From CAVVJA01 sp963801715 (GTDB lineage: Bacteria > Actinomycetota > Actinomycetes > Mycobacteriales > Jatrophihabitantaceae): a stretch of 64,000 nucleotides of DNA. A program made the translations under genes and the position numbers. Under the pieces are notes generated by a model. It searched no databases. It was not told where the DNA came from and worked only from the letters and a program-made list of their open reading frames with translations. Below, piece by piece: positions 55,021 through 64,000 of this stretch; position 1 is the stretch's first letter, and every line of letters starts with the position of its first letter. The stretch lies in NCBI GenBank assembly GCA_963801715.1, contig CAWDGB010000003.1, positions 1 to 64,000 on the forward strand. The letters run 5' to 3'.

Positions 55021-56244
55021 TCAGGCCTCGCTGAGCTCCTCGGCGAGCTGCCCCATCGCCCATTCGAGATCGGTCGCGTCGATGACCAGAGGGGGGGCAA
55101 GCCGGATGGTCCGGTCATGTGCCTCCTTGGCCAACACGCCCCGATTCAGCAGGCCTTCACAGACGTCGCGGCCGTCGCGCTGCGCGAGGTCGATCCCCGC
55201 CCACAGCCCGCGGCTGCGGACCGCATCGATGGCGTCAGACGGCAGGTCCTTCAGCATCCGGGCGAACTGCTCGCCCATCAATGCCGCGCGTTGCTGGTAC
55301 TCACCGGTGGCCATCATCCGGACCACCTCGGTGCCGATCGCGCACGCGAGCGGGTTCCCACCGAACGTGCTTCCGTGCTCGCCGGGCCGGAACACGCCGA
55401 GAACGTCGCGTCTGGATACGACCGCGGACAACGGCAACACGCCCCCACCGAGCGCCTTGCCCAGAACGTAGATGTCCGGACGCACTCCCTCGTGGTCGCA
55501 GGCAAAGGTATACCCGGTGCGGCCAAGCCCCGACTGAATCTCATCGGCGATCATCAGCACGTTCGCCTCCGTGCAGGCGTCGCGCACGGATTGCAAGTAT
55601 CCGTCGGGCGGGATGATCACGCCGCGCTCACCCTGGATCGGTTCGATAAGAACGGCGGCGGTCCGATCGTCGATGACCGCCCGCAGGGCTTCCGCGTCGC
55701 CGAACGGGATCCGAACGAACCCAGGCGTAAACGGGCCGTAGTCGGCCGTCGCCAACGAGTCTTCGGAGAAGCTGACGATCGTAATGGTCCGGCCGTGGAA
55801 GTTCCCGCCGGCGATCACTATCTTGGCCTGGTCGTTGGGGATGCCCTTGACCTGGTAACCCCACTTGCGCGCGGTCTTGATCGCGGTTTCCACAGCCTCG
55901 GCGCCGGTGTTCATCGGCAGCACAAGATCCATGCCGGCGAGCTCGGCGAGCTCCGCGCAGAACGTGCCGAGCTGATCGTTATGAAAAGCCCGGCTGGTAA
56001 CCGTGAGGCGGTCGAGCTGCGCGTGCGCGACGGCGGTGAGTCGCGGGTGGCGATGCCCAAAGTTGAGCGCGCCGTACGCGGCGAGCAGGTCAAGGTAGCG
56101 ACGCCCGTCGACGTCACGGACCCACGCACCCTCGGCTTCGGCGATCACAACGGGCAGCGGCGCGTAGTTCCGCGCGCTGTGTGCCTCGACGAGGTCGATC
56201 GCCGCCCTGGTCCGCGCCGACACGCCGTCAATCTTGACGTTCAT
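55021..56244 (-). CDS. rocD: Ornithine aminotransferase
   Basis: PLP-dependent class III aminotransferase of 407 residues. It converts ornithine and 2-oxoglutarate to glutamate semialdehyde and glutamate. ARNYAPLPVVIAEAEGAWV and LDLLAAYGALNFGHRHP are typical of OAT. MIADEIQSGLGRTG carries the PLP-ring Asp, VLGKALGGGVLPLSAVVSRR has the PLP lysine, and GEHGSTFGGNPLACAI follows. There is no other arginine-catabolism gene in the window. It diverges from the truncated BNR-repeat gene. Confidence 0.93.
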   Translation of the reverse strand: MNVKIDGVSARTRAAIDLVEAHSARNYAPLPVVIAEAEGAWVRDVDGRRYLDLLAAYGALNFGHRHPRLTAVAHAQLDRLTVTSRAFHNDQLGTFCAELAELAGMDLVLPMNTGAEAVETAIKTARKWGYQVKGIPNDQAKIVIAGGNFHGRTITIVSFSEDSLATADYGPFTPGFVRIPFGDAEALRAVIDDRTAAVLIEPIQGERGVIIPPDGYLQSVRDACTEANVLMIADEIQSGLGRTGYTFACDHEGVRPDIYVLGKALGGGVLPLSAVVSRRDVLGVFRPGEHGSTFGGNPLACAIGTEVVRMMATGEYQQRAALMGEQFARMLKDLPSDAIDAVRSRGLWAGIDLAQRDGRDVCEGLLNRGVLAKEAHDRTIRLAPPLVIDATDLEWAMGQLAEELSEA

Positions 56245-56327
56245 CGGCCAGCCTGCGCTGCTCGCCTGCTCATTGCATGACTCCCTTCACCCATCAAGCG
56301 TCCCAACCGAGACAGTAGCCGCGTTGA

Positions 56328-58590
56328 ATGCGCATGGGCCGCGACTCGGACGATCATCGCGGGGCCCAGCGTGTGGCCGGGCGCATGACCGCGCTCGCGG
56401 CCGACGGCTCGACCCTCTACGCCGGCGCGGCCGACGGTGGGGTCTGGAAGAAGGTCGGAACCGGCGCCTGGCAGCCGCTGACCGACGACTCGCCGACGCT
56501 TTCGATCGGCGCGCTTACGGTCGACCCGAGCCACGGGCTCTGGGTCGGCACGGGCGAGGCGAACACCAACTCGGACTCCTACGCCGGAGTAGGCGTGCTG
56601 TTCTCTAGCGACGGCGGAGCCAACTTCTCACGCGTCGGCGGCGACGAGCTGAACAACCACACGATCGGCCGACTCGTCTACGACAACGGTTTTGTGCTTG
56701 CCGCGACGAGCCAAGGGCTCTTCCGGCACTCGGCGACGATCCGGTCCGGCCCGTGGACGTCGGTGTTAGCCGCGGGTGTCGGCTTGCCGGCCACCTGCTC
56801 GCAGTCGGGCGGCATCGAGGGCGCGGCCTTCGTCAGCGACGTCGCGGTGAAACCAGGATCGGCCGGTAAGGTCGTCGATGCCGTCGTCGGCTGGCGCGCG
56901 GGCTCGAACTGCAACGGGTTCTTCCAGTCGAACAACGGCGGCCAGACATTCGCGCCGCGTCGTGGTCGGCGGTGCGGTCAACGACAAAGACCACGGCCGG
57001 GTGACGATCGCGTGGTCGGCGGACGGCGCCAAGGCCTACGCGCTCGTCCAGTCGGCATCGATGTTCAACCACGCGAAGACCGACCAAGGCGGCACCAGCT
57101 GCAGGGCGTATACGCGTCGAACGGCAACTTCGCCGGACCCTGGAACAAGATCGCCGAGTGGCGGAACCTGCAGAACAGCGGGTCGGCGCTGAAGAACAAG
57201 TCGAAGGGCTACCACCCCGGCGTGCAGGCTTGGTACAACCAGTTCCTCGGTCGTCGACCCCGCCAACGCGAACCACCTGTTCCTCGGGCTCGAAGAGGTC
57301 TTCGAGACCACGAACGGTGGCGTCAGCTGGCGCGCCGCCGGACCGTACTGGAACTTCGGCCTGCCCTGCGCCGCCAACGGTCTAGACAGCTGCCCGCCCA
57401 CGACCCATCCGGATCAGCACGCGGTCACGATCGCAACGGCACAGGTGTACGTCGGTAACGACGGCGGCGTCTACCAGCGCGGGCTGAATAGCACGTCGAA
57501 CTTCGCCCACCTGAACGACGGGCTCAACACGCTGCAGTACTACTACGCCGATGCGGGCCCGGTATCCGGTGGCGACGCGCTGTGGGGTGGCCTGCAGGAC
57601 AACGGCGAGTCGCTGCTTCCACCTGGCGCGTCGACCATGGTGTCTCCGTTCGGCGGTGACGGTGGCGACACCCTCGTCGATCACACGAACGGCAACCGGG
57701 CCGTCGTCGAGTATGTGGGCCTCGACATGGCGCTGACGACGAACGGCGGCGTCTCCAGTGGCGCGCCCGGCTCGAACTCGTTCCGCGAGATCTCGCCGTC
57801 CTGCTCCGCCTTGACCTACACACCGAGCCCGTGCGATCCGCTGCCTCGCTTCATCGCACCATTTGAACCAGACGCAACGAGCCCGACGCACTGGTACGCG
57901 GGCGGCGAGTTCGTATGGGACAACCAGGACAAGGGATGGAGCACGACGTGTAGCGCCTCGGCGTGCGACTGGAAGATCGCCGGCGACACGGGCGCCGGAC
58001 ACTCGACGACTCAGATCGCGGGCTCGAACGGCACCTGGTACGCCGCGTGGTGCGGCCCGTGCAACTCGGCCGGCTTCGCCCGCGGGATCCTCACGAACTT
58101 CGGCGGGACAGTGCACCAGCTAGACCTCCCGGCTCCGCCGAACGGGAACGTGCCGCTGCGATTCATCCAGGGCCTCTACGTCGAGCCGAACCATGCCAAC
58201 CATGTGTACGCGGTCTTCAACGGGTTCTCCCGGCGCTGGACCAACACGTTCTCCGCAGGCGAGGGTCACGTATTCGAGTCGAACGACGGCGGCGTGACGT
58301 GGACGGACATCAGCGGAAACCTGCCGGATGCGCCAGGCGATGACATCGTGCAGCTTCCGGACGGTCGTCTCGTCCTGGCCAGCGACATCGGCGTAATGAT
58401 CTCGTCCGGATCGCACGGTGGTACCTGGACTCGGCTCGGCACTAACCTGCCGAACGCCTCGGTCAACGACCTGCAGATGAGCCCGAACGGGAGCTACATC
58501 ATCGCGGCAACCCACGGTCGAGGTCTCTGGACCATCGCGAACGCCATAGCTGTAATCCAGCGCTGGCGTGATCGGCGCATCGGATGCTGA
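56328..58590 (+). pseudogene. BNR/beta-propeller repeat protein, 5'-truncated and frameshifted
   Basis: Read across frames, a large sialidase-like (VPS10/BNR) propeller protein. Repeats with the S-x-D-G-G-x-x-W pattern are visible: GVLFSSDGGANFSRVGG, FQSNNGGQTFAP, VFETTNGGVSWRAAGP, VFESNDGGVTWTDISG, ending with SPNGSYIIAATHGRGLWTI. The frame changes near 56960, 57095 and 57250. It begins directly with a propeller blade (RMTALAADGSTLYAGA) and lacks a signal peptide or any start-like region, so the 5' end seems lost next to rocD. Extracellular glycan hydrolysis or binding would be the original role. Confidence 0.7.
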
Positions 58591-58600
58591 TCACGCCAGC
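58562..58600. terminator. Inverted repeat at end of BNR gene
   Basis: Perfect 12-bp arms GCTGGCGTGATC (58562-58573) and its complement (58589-58600) enclose a 15-base loop overlapping the stop codon. It may terminate the BNR transcript. No T-run follows. Confidence 0.45.
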
Positions 58601-58752
58601 TACCCGAGGCCTGAACCGAGCCAGCCGACCAACCGCGCTCGACGCGGCTTGCCAAGTCGGCGATGCGCGTCCTCGAACCGGCTGAAACTGACGACTCCAC
58701 ACGGTGGCTCCGAAATGGGATGATCCCGGGAGGCAACCGACGGAGGTTGATC

Positions 58753-60566
58753 ATGAATCGTAGCCGTTTCTGGGTCGCAGCCGCGTCAGGCGTGACACTC
58801 ACCGCCCTCGCAGTCGCTCCGGCCACCGTCGCCGCGGCACCTGAACCGAATGGTCCGCCGAAGTGCTCATCCGGAGCGCGCACGCTCTCGCACTTCGGCG
58901 ACCACGTGTACCCGGAGACCGGGAACGGCGGCTACACGAGCCTGCACACCGACGTGCACATGATCTACGACGCTCCGTCGAACCAGTTCCTGCCTGGCAA
59001 CCACGTCGTGCTCACCGTTCGGGCGACCCAGTGCCTGACCGACTTCAGCCTCGACTTCGAGCGCACCGGCGTGGACGCGAACGGCGGCCCGGACATGACC
59101 ATCGACTCCGTCGTCGTCCACGGGCGCCCGGCGTCGTACAAGTTCGTGCAGCCGACCTACCCCGGCGACCCGAACGGCCAGGACGACCCGGACCCGCGGG
59201 CGCACCAGGCCTCGCAGGTCAACCCGGTCGGCGGGCCCGCAGAACAACCCGCTGCCGCCCGCCTGCACGCCGGCAGGTGACCGGCGACGACGTCAACGCG
59301 CAGAACGGCGACCCGTGCCCGGCGAACAAGCTGGTGATCACGCCGTTCCAGCACATCCCGGCCAACGCCGTCTTCAAGGTCACGGTGTCCTACACCGGCC
59401 GCCCGGGCGTGCACACCGACGGCGACGCCACCACCGAAGGCTGGTTCCGCAACGACACCCCAGTCGGCGACGGCGGGTTCGTCACGACCGAACCGGTCGG
59501 CACCGAGGACTGGATGCCACTCAACGACCATCCGAGCGCCAAGCCGACGTATGACTTCTACGACACCGTGAACGCCGGAAAGACCGCCATTGCCAACGGC
59601 AAACTTCTTTCCAGCGTGCACAACCGTCCGGACGCTCACTTCCCGGGCGGCTCGACGACCTGGCATTGGCACTCGCCGGCTCCGATCGCGAGCTACCTGG
59701 TCGAGAACAGCGTCGGAGCATTCGACCTGACCTGGCGTGACGCGAGCGATGGCATTCGCTACTACGAGGCACAAAGCAGCGGGATTGACCCGGCACAGAA
59801 GCAGGCCAACCTCGCGATCATGAACCAGCAGCAGGACATCACCGACTTCCAAGCCCGCTTCAACGGTCCGTTCCCGTTCACCTCGGACGGCGTACTGGTT
59901 GGCATTCCCGAAGCCGGGTTCGAGGAGGAGATGCAGACCATGATCACCTTCCAGGGTGGTCAGATCGACCTCGACACCTTCAACCACGAGAACATGCACC
60001 AGTGGTGGGGTGACAGCGTCAGTCGGAGGCCAACTACAACCTGACCTTCTTCAAGGAGGGCATGGCCACCTTCGGCGAGTACCTGTTCGACGCCCGCAAC
60101 GCGGCGACAGCAGCCGGCGGCCTGGACACTCCGGCCGGCGCCGCGGCGTTCGACGCGAGCCTGGTCAATCAGTTCAACGCCAACTACGCCAACAACCGGC
60201 TCTGGACCGCTGCCCCATCCGACCCGACGCCGGCCACGCTGTTCTCGAGCCGCTTCACCTACACGCGGCCAGGGACCGCCTACATCGCGTTGCGCCAGAT
60301 CCTCGGCAAGGCGAACTTCACCACGAGCGCTGCAACAGATACAGCGCGACTACCGCTTCTCGAGCATCACCGAGAAGCAGCTCGAGGCCGGGTTCCACGC
60401 CTGGCTGCCGAACCACAGCGCCGCGTGCAGCGCCCGCCTGGATGAGTTCTTCGTCCAATGGTTCGACACGGCCTACCCGCCCGGTGGCGGGGCGAATCGG
60501 CCGCAGATCACCGGCCCCGGGTTGAATGGGCCAGGCTTCTACAACCCGGATGGCACCTGCGGCTGA
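58753..60566 (+). pseudogene. Secreted M1-family metallopeptidase, three frameshifts
   Basis: ATG 58753 follows CGGAGG at 6 bases and opens a signal peptide (RFWVAAASGVTLTALAVAPA). The M1 N-terminal domain (YPETGNGGYTSLHTDVHMIY), the catalytic zinc motif HENMHQWWGD and, after a frame change near 60030, SEANYNLTFFKEG give HExxH-x18-E exactly. Other frame changes lie near 59237 and 60330. The protein ends with GFYNPDGTCG. Each break needs only a single-base correction, so the gene could be functional if these are errors. The role would be extracellular peptide breakdown. Confidence 0.75.
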
Positions 60567-60690
60567 GCTTCATCGGTTGAGGCGGCTCACGTCTGGCGAG
60601 CTGCCCACTGGTGTCGAGGATTGACATCGTCACCTCCTCGTACCACCGCCCGTCCTGCCAGACGGACTGGCGATGCCGGTCCTCCTCGAC
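60521..60690. repeat. Direct repeat copy 1 (about 170 bp)
   Basis: Matches 61453-61623 at roughly 90 percent identity with one single-base indel. This copy spans the last codons of the M1 peptidase gene and a fragment of a GNAT gene end on the minus strand. Confidence 0.85.
60587..60690 (-). pseudogene. C-terminal fragment of GNAT acetyltransferase
   Basis: On the minus strand the translation VEEDRHRQSVWQDGRWYEEV followed by TMSILD closely matches the end of the intact GNAT protein encoded at 61519-62106 (VEEGRRRQSVWHDGRWYDEV, then MMSILD). The rest of the gene is absent here. It lies inside the direct repeat and shows that a second GNAT gene end once stood, or was copied, next to the M1 gene. 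Confidence 0.7.
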
Positions 60691-60813
60691 CTGACTAAGG
60701 CTCAAGTTGGTGCGTACCGCTGGTCGGGTGATGATCGTCAGGCCGTCGCGGGGGTCGTTCGCGACTGGGCGTTGGCGGTCAGGCCGCTGCGCGTCTCAGG
60801 ACACCACAGGCCG

Positions 60814-61257
60814 TCAGTTGACATCGAATTCGTTGCCTTCGGGGTCGGTCATCGCTACGCCGTAGTGGTCGAGACCGTCCTCCTGCAGCACGCGGACGGC
60901 GGTGGCTCCGAGCTCGGTCAGCCGCCGGACCTCGGCGTCGACACGCTCCCGCCGGGTGCTGAGTGCAACGCCGCGGCCGCCGCTGGCGTGGATGTCGAGA
61001 TGGATCCGGTTCTTGATCGTCTTGCGTTCCGGGACGATCTGGAACCAGATGCTCGGCCCGCCACCGCCCGGGTCGGCGATGCGGTCCTCGCCGATCCCGA
61101 GGTCCTCGTCGGGCACCCCCATGTCGCGCCAGTAGTCGTCCCATGAGGCGAAGCCGTCCGGCGGCGGTTCCAGCTCGTACCCCAGGGCAGCGGCCCAGAA
61201 GCGGGCGAGCAGGTCGGGATTCGCGCAGTCGATGACGAGCTGGAACCTGACGGCCAC
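60814..61257 (-). CDS. VOC-family (glyoxalase-like) protein
   Basis: A 147-residue protein. FQLVIDCANPDLLARFWAAA starts the first beta-alpha unit. RIHLDIHASGG carries a His, and VAMTDPEGNEFDV ends the protein with the usual Glu. It belongs to the glyoxalase-like domain proteins of actinomycetes, with unknown substrate. GTG 61257 is chosen as start; the longer frame to 61398 has no domain. It lies between the two copies of the 170-bp repeat. Confidence 0.8.
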   Translation of the reverse strand: MAVRFQLVIDCANPDLLARFWAAALGYELEPPPDGFASWDDYWRDMGVPDEDLGIGEDRIADPGGGGPSIWFQIVPERKTIKNRIHLDIHASGGRGVALSTRRERVDAEVRRLTELGATAVRVLQEDGLDHYGVAMTDPEGNEFDVN

Positions 61258-61452
61258 GGTGCCTCCTCCTGTCACTGCCTGCGCGCCAGCTTGCCCGAGC
61301 CCTCCGACAGTCCTCACATGATCAGCGCGAGTGCGGCGAACCGACAGGCTACGGCTGCTGATCGGTGCGCAAATCCAGGCTACCCAGACAGCCACCACCC
61401 CCCAGAACGCCGGACCTGCCTCAGCGAAACCGATGATCTTGAGCGTCGTCAG

Positions 61453-61623
61453 GTCGAGTGGGCCTGGCTTCTACAACCCGGATGGCACCTGCGGCCGAGC
61501 TTCATCGGTCGAGGCGGCTCACGTCCGGCGAGCTGCCCACTCGTGGTCGAGGATTGACATCATCACCTCGTCGTACCACCGCCCGTCGTGCCAGACGGAC
61601 TGACGACGCCGGCCCTCCTCGAC
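61453..61623. repeat. Direct repeat copy 2 (about 170 bp)
   Basis: This copy holds a relic of the M1 peptidase end (GPGFYNPDGTCG with the stop changed to Arg) followed by the true 3' end of the intact GNAT gene. Its partner is at 60521-60690. Confidence 0.85.
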
Positions 61624-62106
61624 GAATCCCGCCTTCTCGTAGGCGCGGACGCCGGCCAGGTTGAAGGGGGCGACGTCGAGCTGGATGCGGTGCAGGCTCA
61701 GCTCGCGGAAGCCGTAGTCAACGATCACCCGCATCGCGTCGGTGCCGTAGCCGCGGCCGATGTGGTCACGGCCGAGCGCGATGCCGATCGTCGCGCACCG
61801 GTCCTTGGGCCGGGCTCCCCACAGCCCGATGTTGCCTACCAGCACCGGCGGATCCTCGAGCGTTTCGATGGCGAAGCCGAGGTTGTCCTTGTCGTTGGCA
61901 CTCCACTTGGCGATTCGCTCCTTCGCCGAAGCCTCAGACAGCGGAGCTACCCAGCTCGTCAGCGTGGTCATCCGCCCGGGATCCATCTCCCACCTCGCCA
62001 GCGTCGGCAGGTCGTCGTCCAGCACACCGCGGAGCCGGACCAGGGAGCCGACGAGGATCGAGTCGCCGTATCCGAATGCGGCATCGACGCCAGTCAGTTC
62101 AGTCAT
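61519..62106 (-). CDS. GNAT-family N-acetyltransferase (RimJ/RimL-like)
   Basis: A 195-residue acetyltransferase. The acetyl-CoA-binding motif ALGRDHIGRGYGTDAMRVIV fits R/Q-x-x-G-x-G. LHRIQLDVAPFNLAGVRAYE and KAGFVEEGRRRQSVWHDGRW are typical of RimJ/RimL-type enzymes acting on protein N-termini or small amines. I chose ATG 62106; the longer frame to 62190 is unsupported. The last part is duplicated at 60587-60690. Confidence 0.88.
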   Translation of the reverse strand: MTELTGVDAAFGYGDSILVGSLVRLRGVLDDDLPTLARWEMDPGRMTTLTSWVAPLSEASAKERIAKWSANDKDNLGFAIETLEDPPVLVGNIGLWGARPKDRCATIGIALGRDHIGRGYGTDAMRVIVDYGFRELSLHRIQLDVAPFNLAGVRAYEKAGFVEEGRRRQSVWHDGRWYDEVMMSILDHEWAARRT

Positions 62107-62264
62107 GGGGTAAATCTTGCCGCCTGCCCGTCGCAGCGACCACGATGGGCAAGGGGGCACGTAGTCGTTCCGGTCTGTACGGCAGGGCATGTCGTTATGA
62201 GGCCGGTGGCCTACGGCGCTTCAGCAGGCACCGGTAGCGCGCACGCAACTGAACGGAGATGCCG

Positions 62265-62510
62265 ATGCTCGATATGCGACCTAACTGCGAGTGCTGTGAT
62301 CGTGACTTGGCTCCCGACGCACCGGACGTATGGATCTGCTCGTTCGAGTGCACGTGGTGCGCCGAATGCCGGGACCGGTTCGCCGAGCACCGCTGCCCGA
62401 ATTGCAACGGCCTGTTGGCTCTGCGACCCCCGCGTGCCCTGGCCGTCCTGGTCACGAGGCCTGGGTCTCGGCGTCGGGTGTTCAATCCAGACTGCTTGGC
62501 GAACGTCTGA
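62265..62510 (+). CDS. DUF1272 zinc-finger-like protein
   Basis: An 81-residue protein with eight Cys in CECC, ICSFECTWCAEC and CPNC pairs, as in DUF1272 (MLDMRPNCE start, ICSFECTWC core). It probably binds two zinc ions; function unknown. I prefer ATG 62265, preceded by CGGAG at 6 bases, over ATG 62259. The C-terminal 30 residues are basic and not part of the domain. Confidence 0.88.
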   Translation: MLDMRPNCECCDRDLAPDAPDVWICSFECTWCAECRDRFAEHRCPNCNGLLALRPPRALAVLVTRPGSRRRVFNPDCLANV

Positions 62511-62557
62511 CGACATAGCTGTCGACGCCGCGGGGTGACCGATCCTCGGCGGCTCGG

Positions 62558-62791
62558 CTACCAACTACCCTGCTGTTGATATACGTCATTGTCATCGTAT
62601 TCGCGCTCCCAGAAAAAGTAGAGCTCGGTCTCCCGTGCACCCTTGGGTCCAAGATCAGCTTCGCGCATTTGCTGTCCGATCATTCGCCATCCTTTTCTCG
62701 CGACGTCGTTCATGTGATCTGTGATTCTCTTCGCTTGGGTAACGTTCGTTGTCTTAACGATCGAAATCCAGCTTATTGCGTATTGCCGCAC
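62558..62791 (-). CDS. Small hypothetical protein (DUF4177-like)
   Basis: A protein of about 77 residues with ITDHMNDVARKGWRMIGQQM and ETELYFFWEREYDDND. The pattern of a helix ending in K-G-W followed by a strand resembles DUF4177-type small proteins, but the match is weak. GAGAAGG precedes GTG 62791; TTG 62797 is an alternative start. The gene and the DNA after it are clearly poorer in GC than the rest of the window, which may indicate transfer. Confidence 0.55.
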   Translation of the reverse strand: MRQYAISWISIVKTTNVTQAKRITDHMNDVARKGWRMIGQQMREADLGPKGARETELYFFWEREYDDNDVYQQQGSW

Positions 62792-63013
62792 GGGCAACCC
62801 TTCTCAGAAGGAGCTCGGATGAATTTCGGCCCTTGACGATGACAACAGCAAGGACTGTCACGACGATCGTGATCAAGTCTAGGAATGAGTGCTATCCGCT
62901 AGATGGTCCGCCACGCTGGTATTGAGGCGACACTAGGGACGGTCAGGTCATCTTCCCCCTCAGAAGCCAACGGTCCCGAGAAGTCTACCGGCCCCGCCCG
63001 CCTCGACCCGATA

Positions 63014-63160
63014 TCACCCGAAAGACATCGGTGAAGTCTTGGAATTCACTATCCCCAGGCTTGGCCGTGCGGCGCCTAAGGTGACCGCAAATAGAGGCAA
63101 CAAGACAACGCTTGCGGAATCGAACATTGCCAGGACCGATCCTTGCCACCTCGCGGTCAT
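63014..63160 (-). CDS. 48-residue membrane ORF overlapping lnt stop
   Basis: An ATG at 63160 overlaps the lnt stop codon (ATGA). The ORF encodes one hydrophobic segment (ASVVLLPLFAVTLGAARPSL) and a short polar tail. The overlap suggests translational coupling, but no family is recognised and the ORF may be the damaged start of a longer gene, since another gene usually follows lnt. Confidence 0.3.
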   Translation of the reverse strand: MTARWQGSVLAMFDSASVVLLPLFAVTLGAARPSLGIVNSKTSPMSFG

Positions 63161-64000
63161 CTGCGCGCGGCGCGAACGAACGCGACGCGCTTCACCCGCC
63201 GTCGCGGCCAAGAGGTGCGTGCTCCGGATAGCGAATCCGCCTGATGGCCTGGGTCGACGCGGCCAGCCGGCCGCACGTCGGCGAGCGAGATGACAAGCAC
63301 GGCCAGGGCTACGGCGACGATGCACGTCGCAGGCACCCAGTCCCCGAAGCGGTCGAACGGCGTGTCCGCGGCGGTGATAGGCAGATCAACAACGGCGGTG
63401 CCTGTCGCAGCCGGATGCCAGAGCAAGCGCCGACCCTGCGCATCGAACGCGGCAGTCGTTCCGGACAGGGTCGCTTGCAAGGCGGGCCGGCCGGATTCAG
63501 CCGCGCGTACCGCCGCGAGGCTGGCGTGCTGGTCGGGCGCCCAGGTGCCCTGGAACGTGGTGGTCGCCGATTGGAAGACAAGCAACTGCGCGCCGCGGTC
63601 AACCGCGGTGCGGCTCATGTCGGGAAACGCGGACTCGAAACAGATCAGTGGCGCGAAGCTGAGATTGCCGTCGCGCATGACCACGATCTGCTTACCGCGC
63701 TCCCGATTGACGGCGGCGGCTTGCGTGAACGAATCGAGCCAACCAAGTAGCGGCCGCATCGGGATGTACTCGCCGAACGGCACGAGGCGCATCTTCTGAT
63801 AGGTGCCAAGAATGGCGTGGGCATCCAGAAGTACCGCGGTCTTCCTTATCGCGCCGGTTGGCGTGGCCGCATCGACGTTGACCAGCAAGTCGGCGCCCAC
63901 TCGCCTCGCGACGGCCTCGAGCTCGCGCTGCAGGTCGGGGCGGGTGAGCAGGTCGGAGCCGACGCTGCTTTCCCCCCACACGATCAGGCCGAACCGACCG
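63157..64000 (-). CDS. lnt: Apolipoprotein N-acyltransferase, C-terminal part (truncated by window end)
   Basis: The nitrilase-like domain of Lnt, which N-acylates lipoproteins at the membrane. The frame runs to the window end, where LIVWGESS holds the catalytic-Glu region. GTYQKMRLVPFGEYIPMRPL carries the Lys and the second Glu. APLICFESAFPDMSRTAVDR contains the catalytic Cys, and QSATTTFQGTWAPDQHASLA follows. A C-terminal membrane segment (VPATCIVAVALAVLVISLAD) and a basic tail end it. The N-terminal membrane domain lies beyond 64000. Confidence 0.9.
   Translation of the reverse strand, partial: GRFGLIVWGESSVGSDLLTRPDLQRELEAVARRVGADLLVNVDAATPTGAIRKTAVLLDAHAILGTYQKMRLVPFGEYIPMRPLLGWLDSFTQAAAVNRERGKQIVVMRDGNLSFAPLICFESAFPDMSRTAVDRGAQLLVFQSATTTFQGTWAPDQHASLAAVRAAESGRPALQATLSGTTAAFDAQGRRLLWHPAATGTAVVDLPITAADTPFDRFGDWVPATCIVAVALAVLVISLADVRPAGRVDPGHQADSLSGARTSWPRRRVKRVAFVRAARR

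Noticed and set aside
54925..56280. Plus-strand frame of about 450 codons across rocD
   Set aside because: It is the shadow of ornithine aminotransferase, whose PLP and substrate motifs are intact on the minus strand.

Overview
The window is GC-rich, densely coded DNA from an actinomycete-type (Actinomycetota) bacterium. Two things indicate this. The housekeeping block glmU, prs, pth, rplY, ispE, rsmA, rpfB, tatD, metG, rsmI, pmt is the neighbourhood expected in this phylum. Resuscitation-promoting factors, a Pmt-type protein mannosyltransferase and an acyl-CoA desaturase with a TetR regulator are also present. I cannot name the genus from sequence alone.

Layout. (1) 397-4143: broken secreted-hydrolase genes (an N,N-dimethylformamidase-like fragment, a GH16 glucanase in at least seven reading-frame pieces, the tail of an S53 peptidase) and a short unknown remnant. 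(2) 4255-12499: a nucleotide-sugar cluster with UDP-xylose synthase, an SDR epimerase, two C-methyltransferases of the TylC3 type (one apparently degenerate), a glucose-1-phosphate cytidylyltransferase, a GSA-type sugar aminotransferase, a PIG-L deacetylase and RmlC. No glycosyltransferase is present. (3) 12645-28757: the core block, with tRNA-Gln before glmU, a tandem pair of rpfB genes ending in different lytic domains, and a desaturase-tetR pair. (4) 28822-35889: PhzF-like protein, a P-type ATPase directly followed by PPK2, small redox/VOC proteins and a nucleotide-pyrophosphatase-like enzyme. (5) 36055-41530: two tiny paralogous peptide genes sharing a C-terminal N-R-P-W motif, downstream of a lysA-like decarboxylase and an APC permease, with a divergent succinate-semialdehyde dehydrogenase. 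(6) 41807-52461: all nickel-pincer cofactor genes (larC, larB, larE), a LarA-family racemase/epimerase beside a gluconokinase, and a GH65 phosphorylase plus beta-phosphoglucomutase. (7) 52928-64000: DUF4389 protein, secreted beta-helix protein, ornithine aminotransferase, two more frame-broken secreted genes (BNR-repeat and M1 peptidase), a duplicated 170-bp segment, and small enzymes, ending inside an apolipoprotein N-acyltransferase.

How the genes fit together. GH65 plus beta-PGM would turn an alpha-disaccharide and phosphate into glucose plus glucose-6-phosphate. LarB, LarE and LarC would make the Ni-pincer cofactor for the LarA homologue, whose neighbour gntK points to gluconate-type hydroxyacids rather than lactate. 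Permease, decarboxylase and SSADH suggest amino acid or amine use.

Caution. Several otherwise well-conserved genes (rsmA, the P-type ATPase, the aminotransferase, rpfB copy 1, M1 and BNR genes) carry single-base shifts, often at G/C runs. Some are probably consensus errors rather than true mutations. The most novel candidate is the pair of N-R-P-W micropeptides at 36055-36520.
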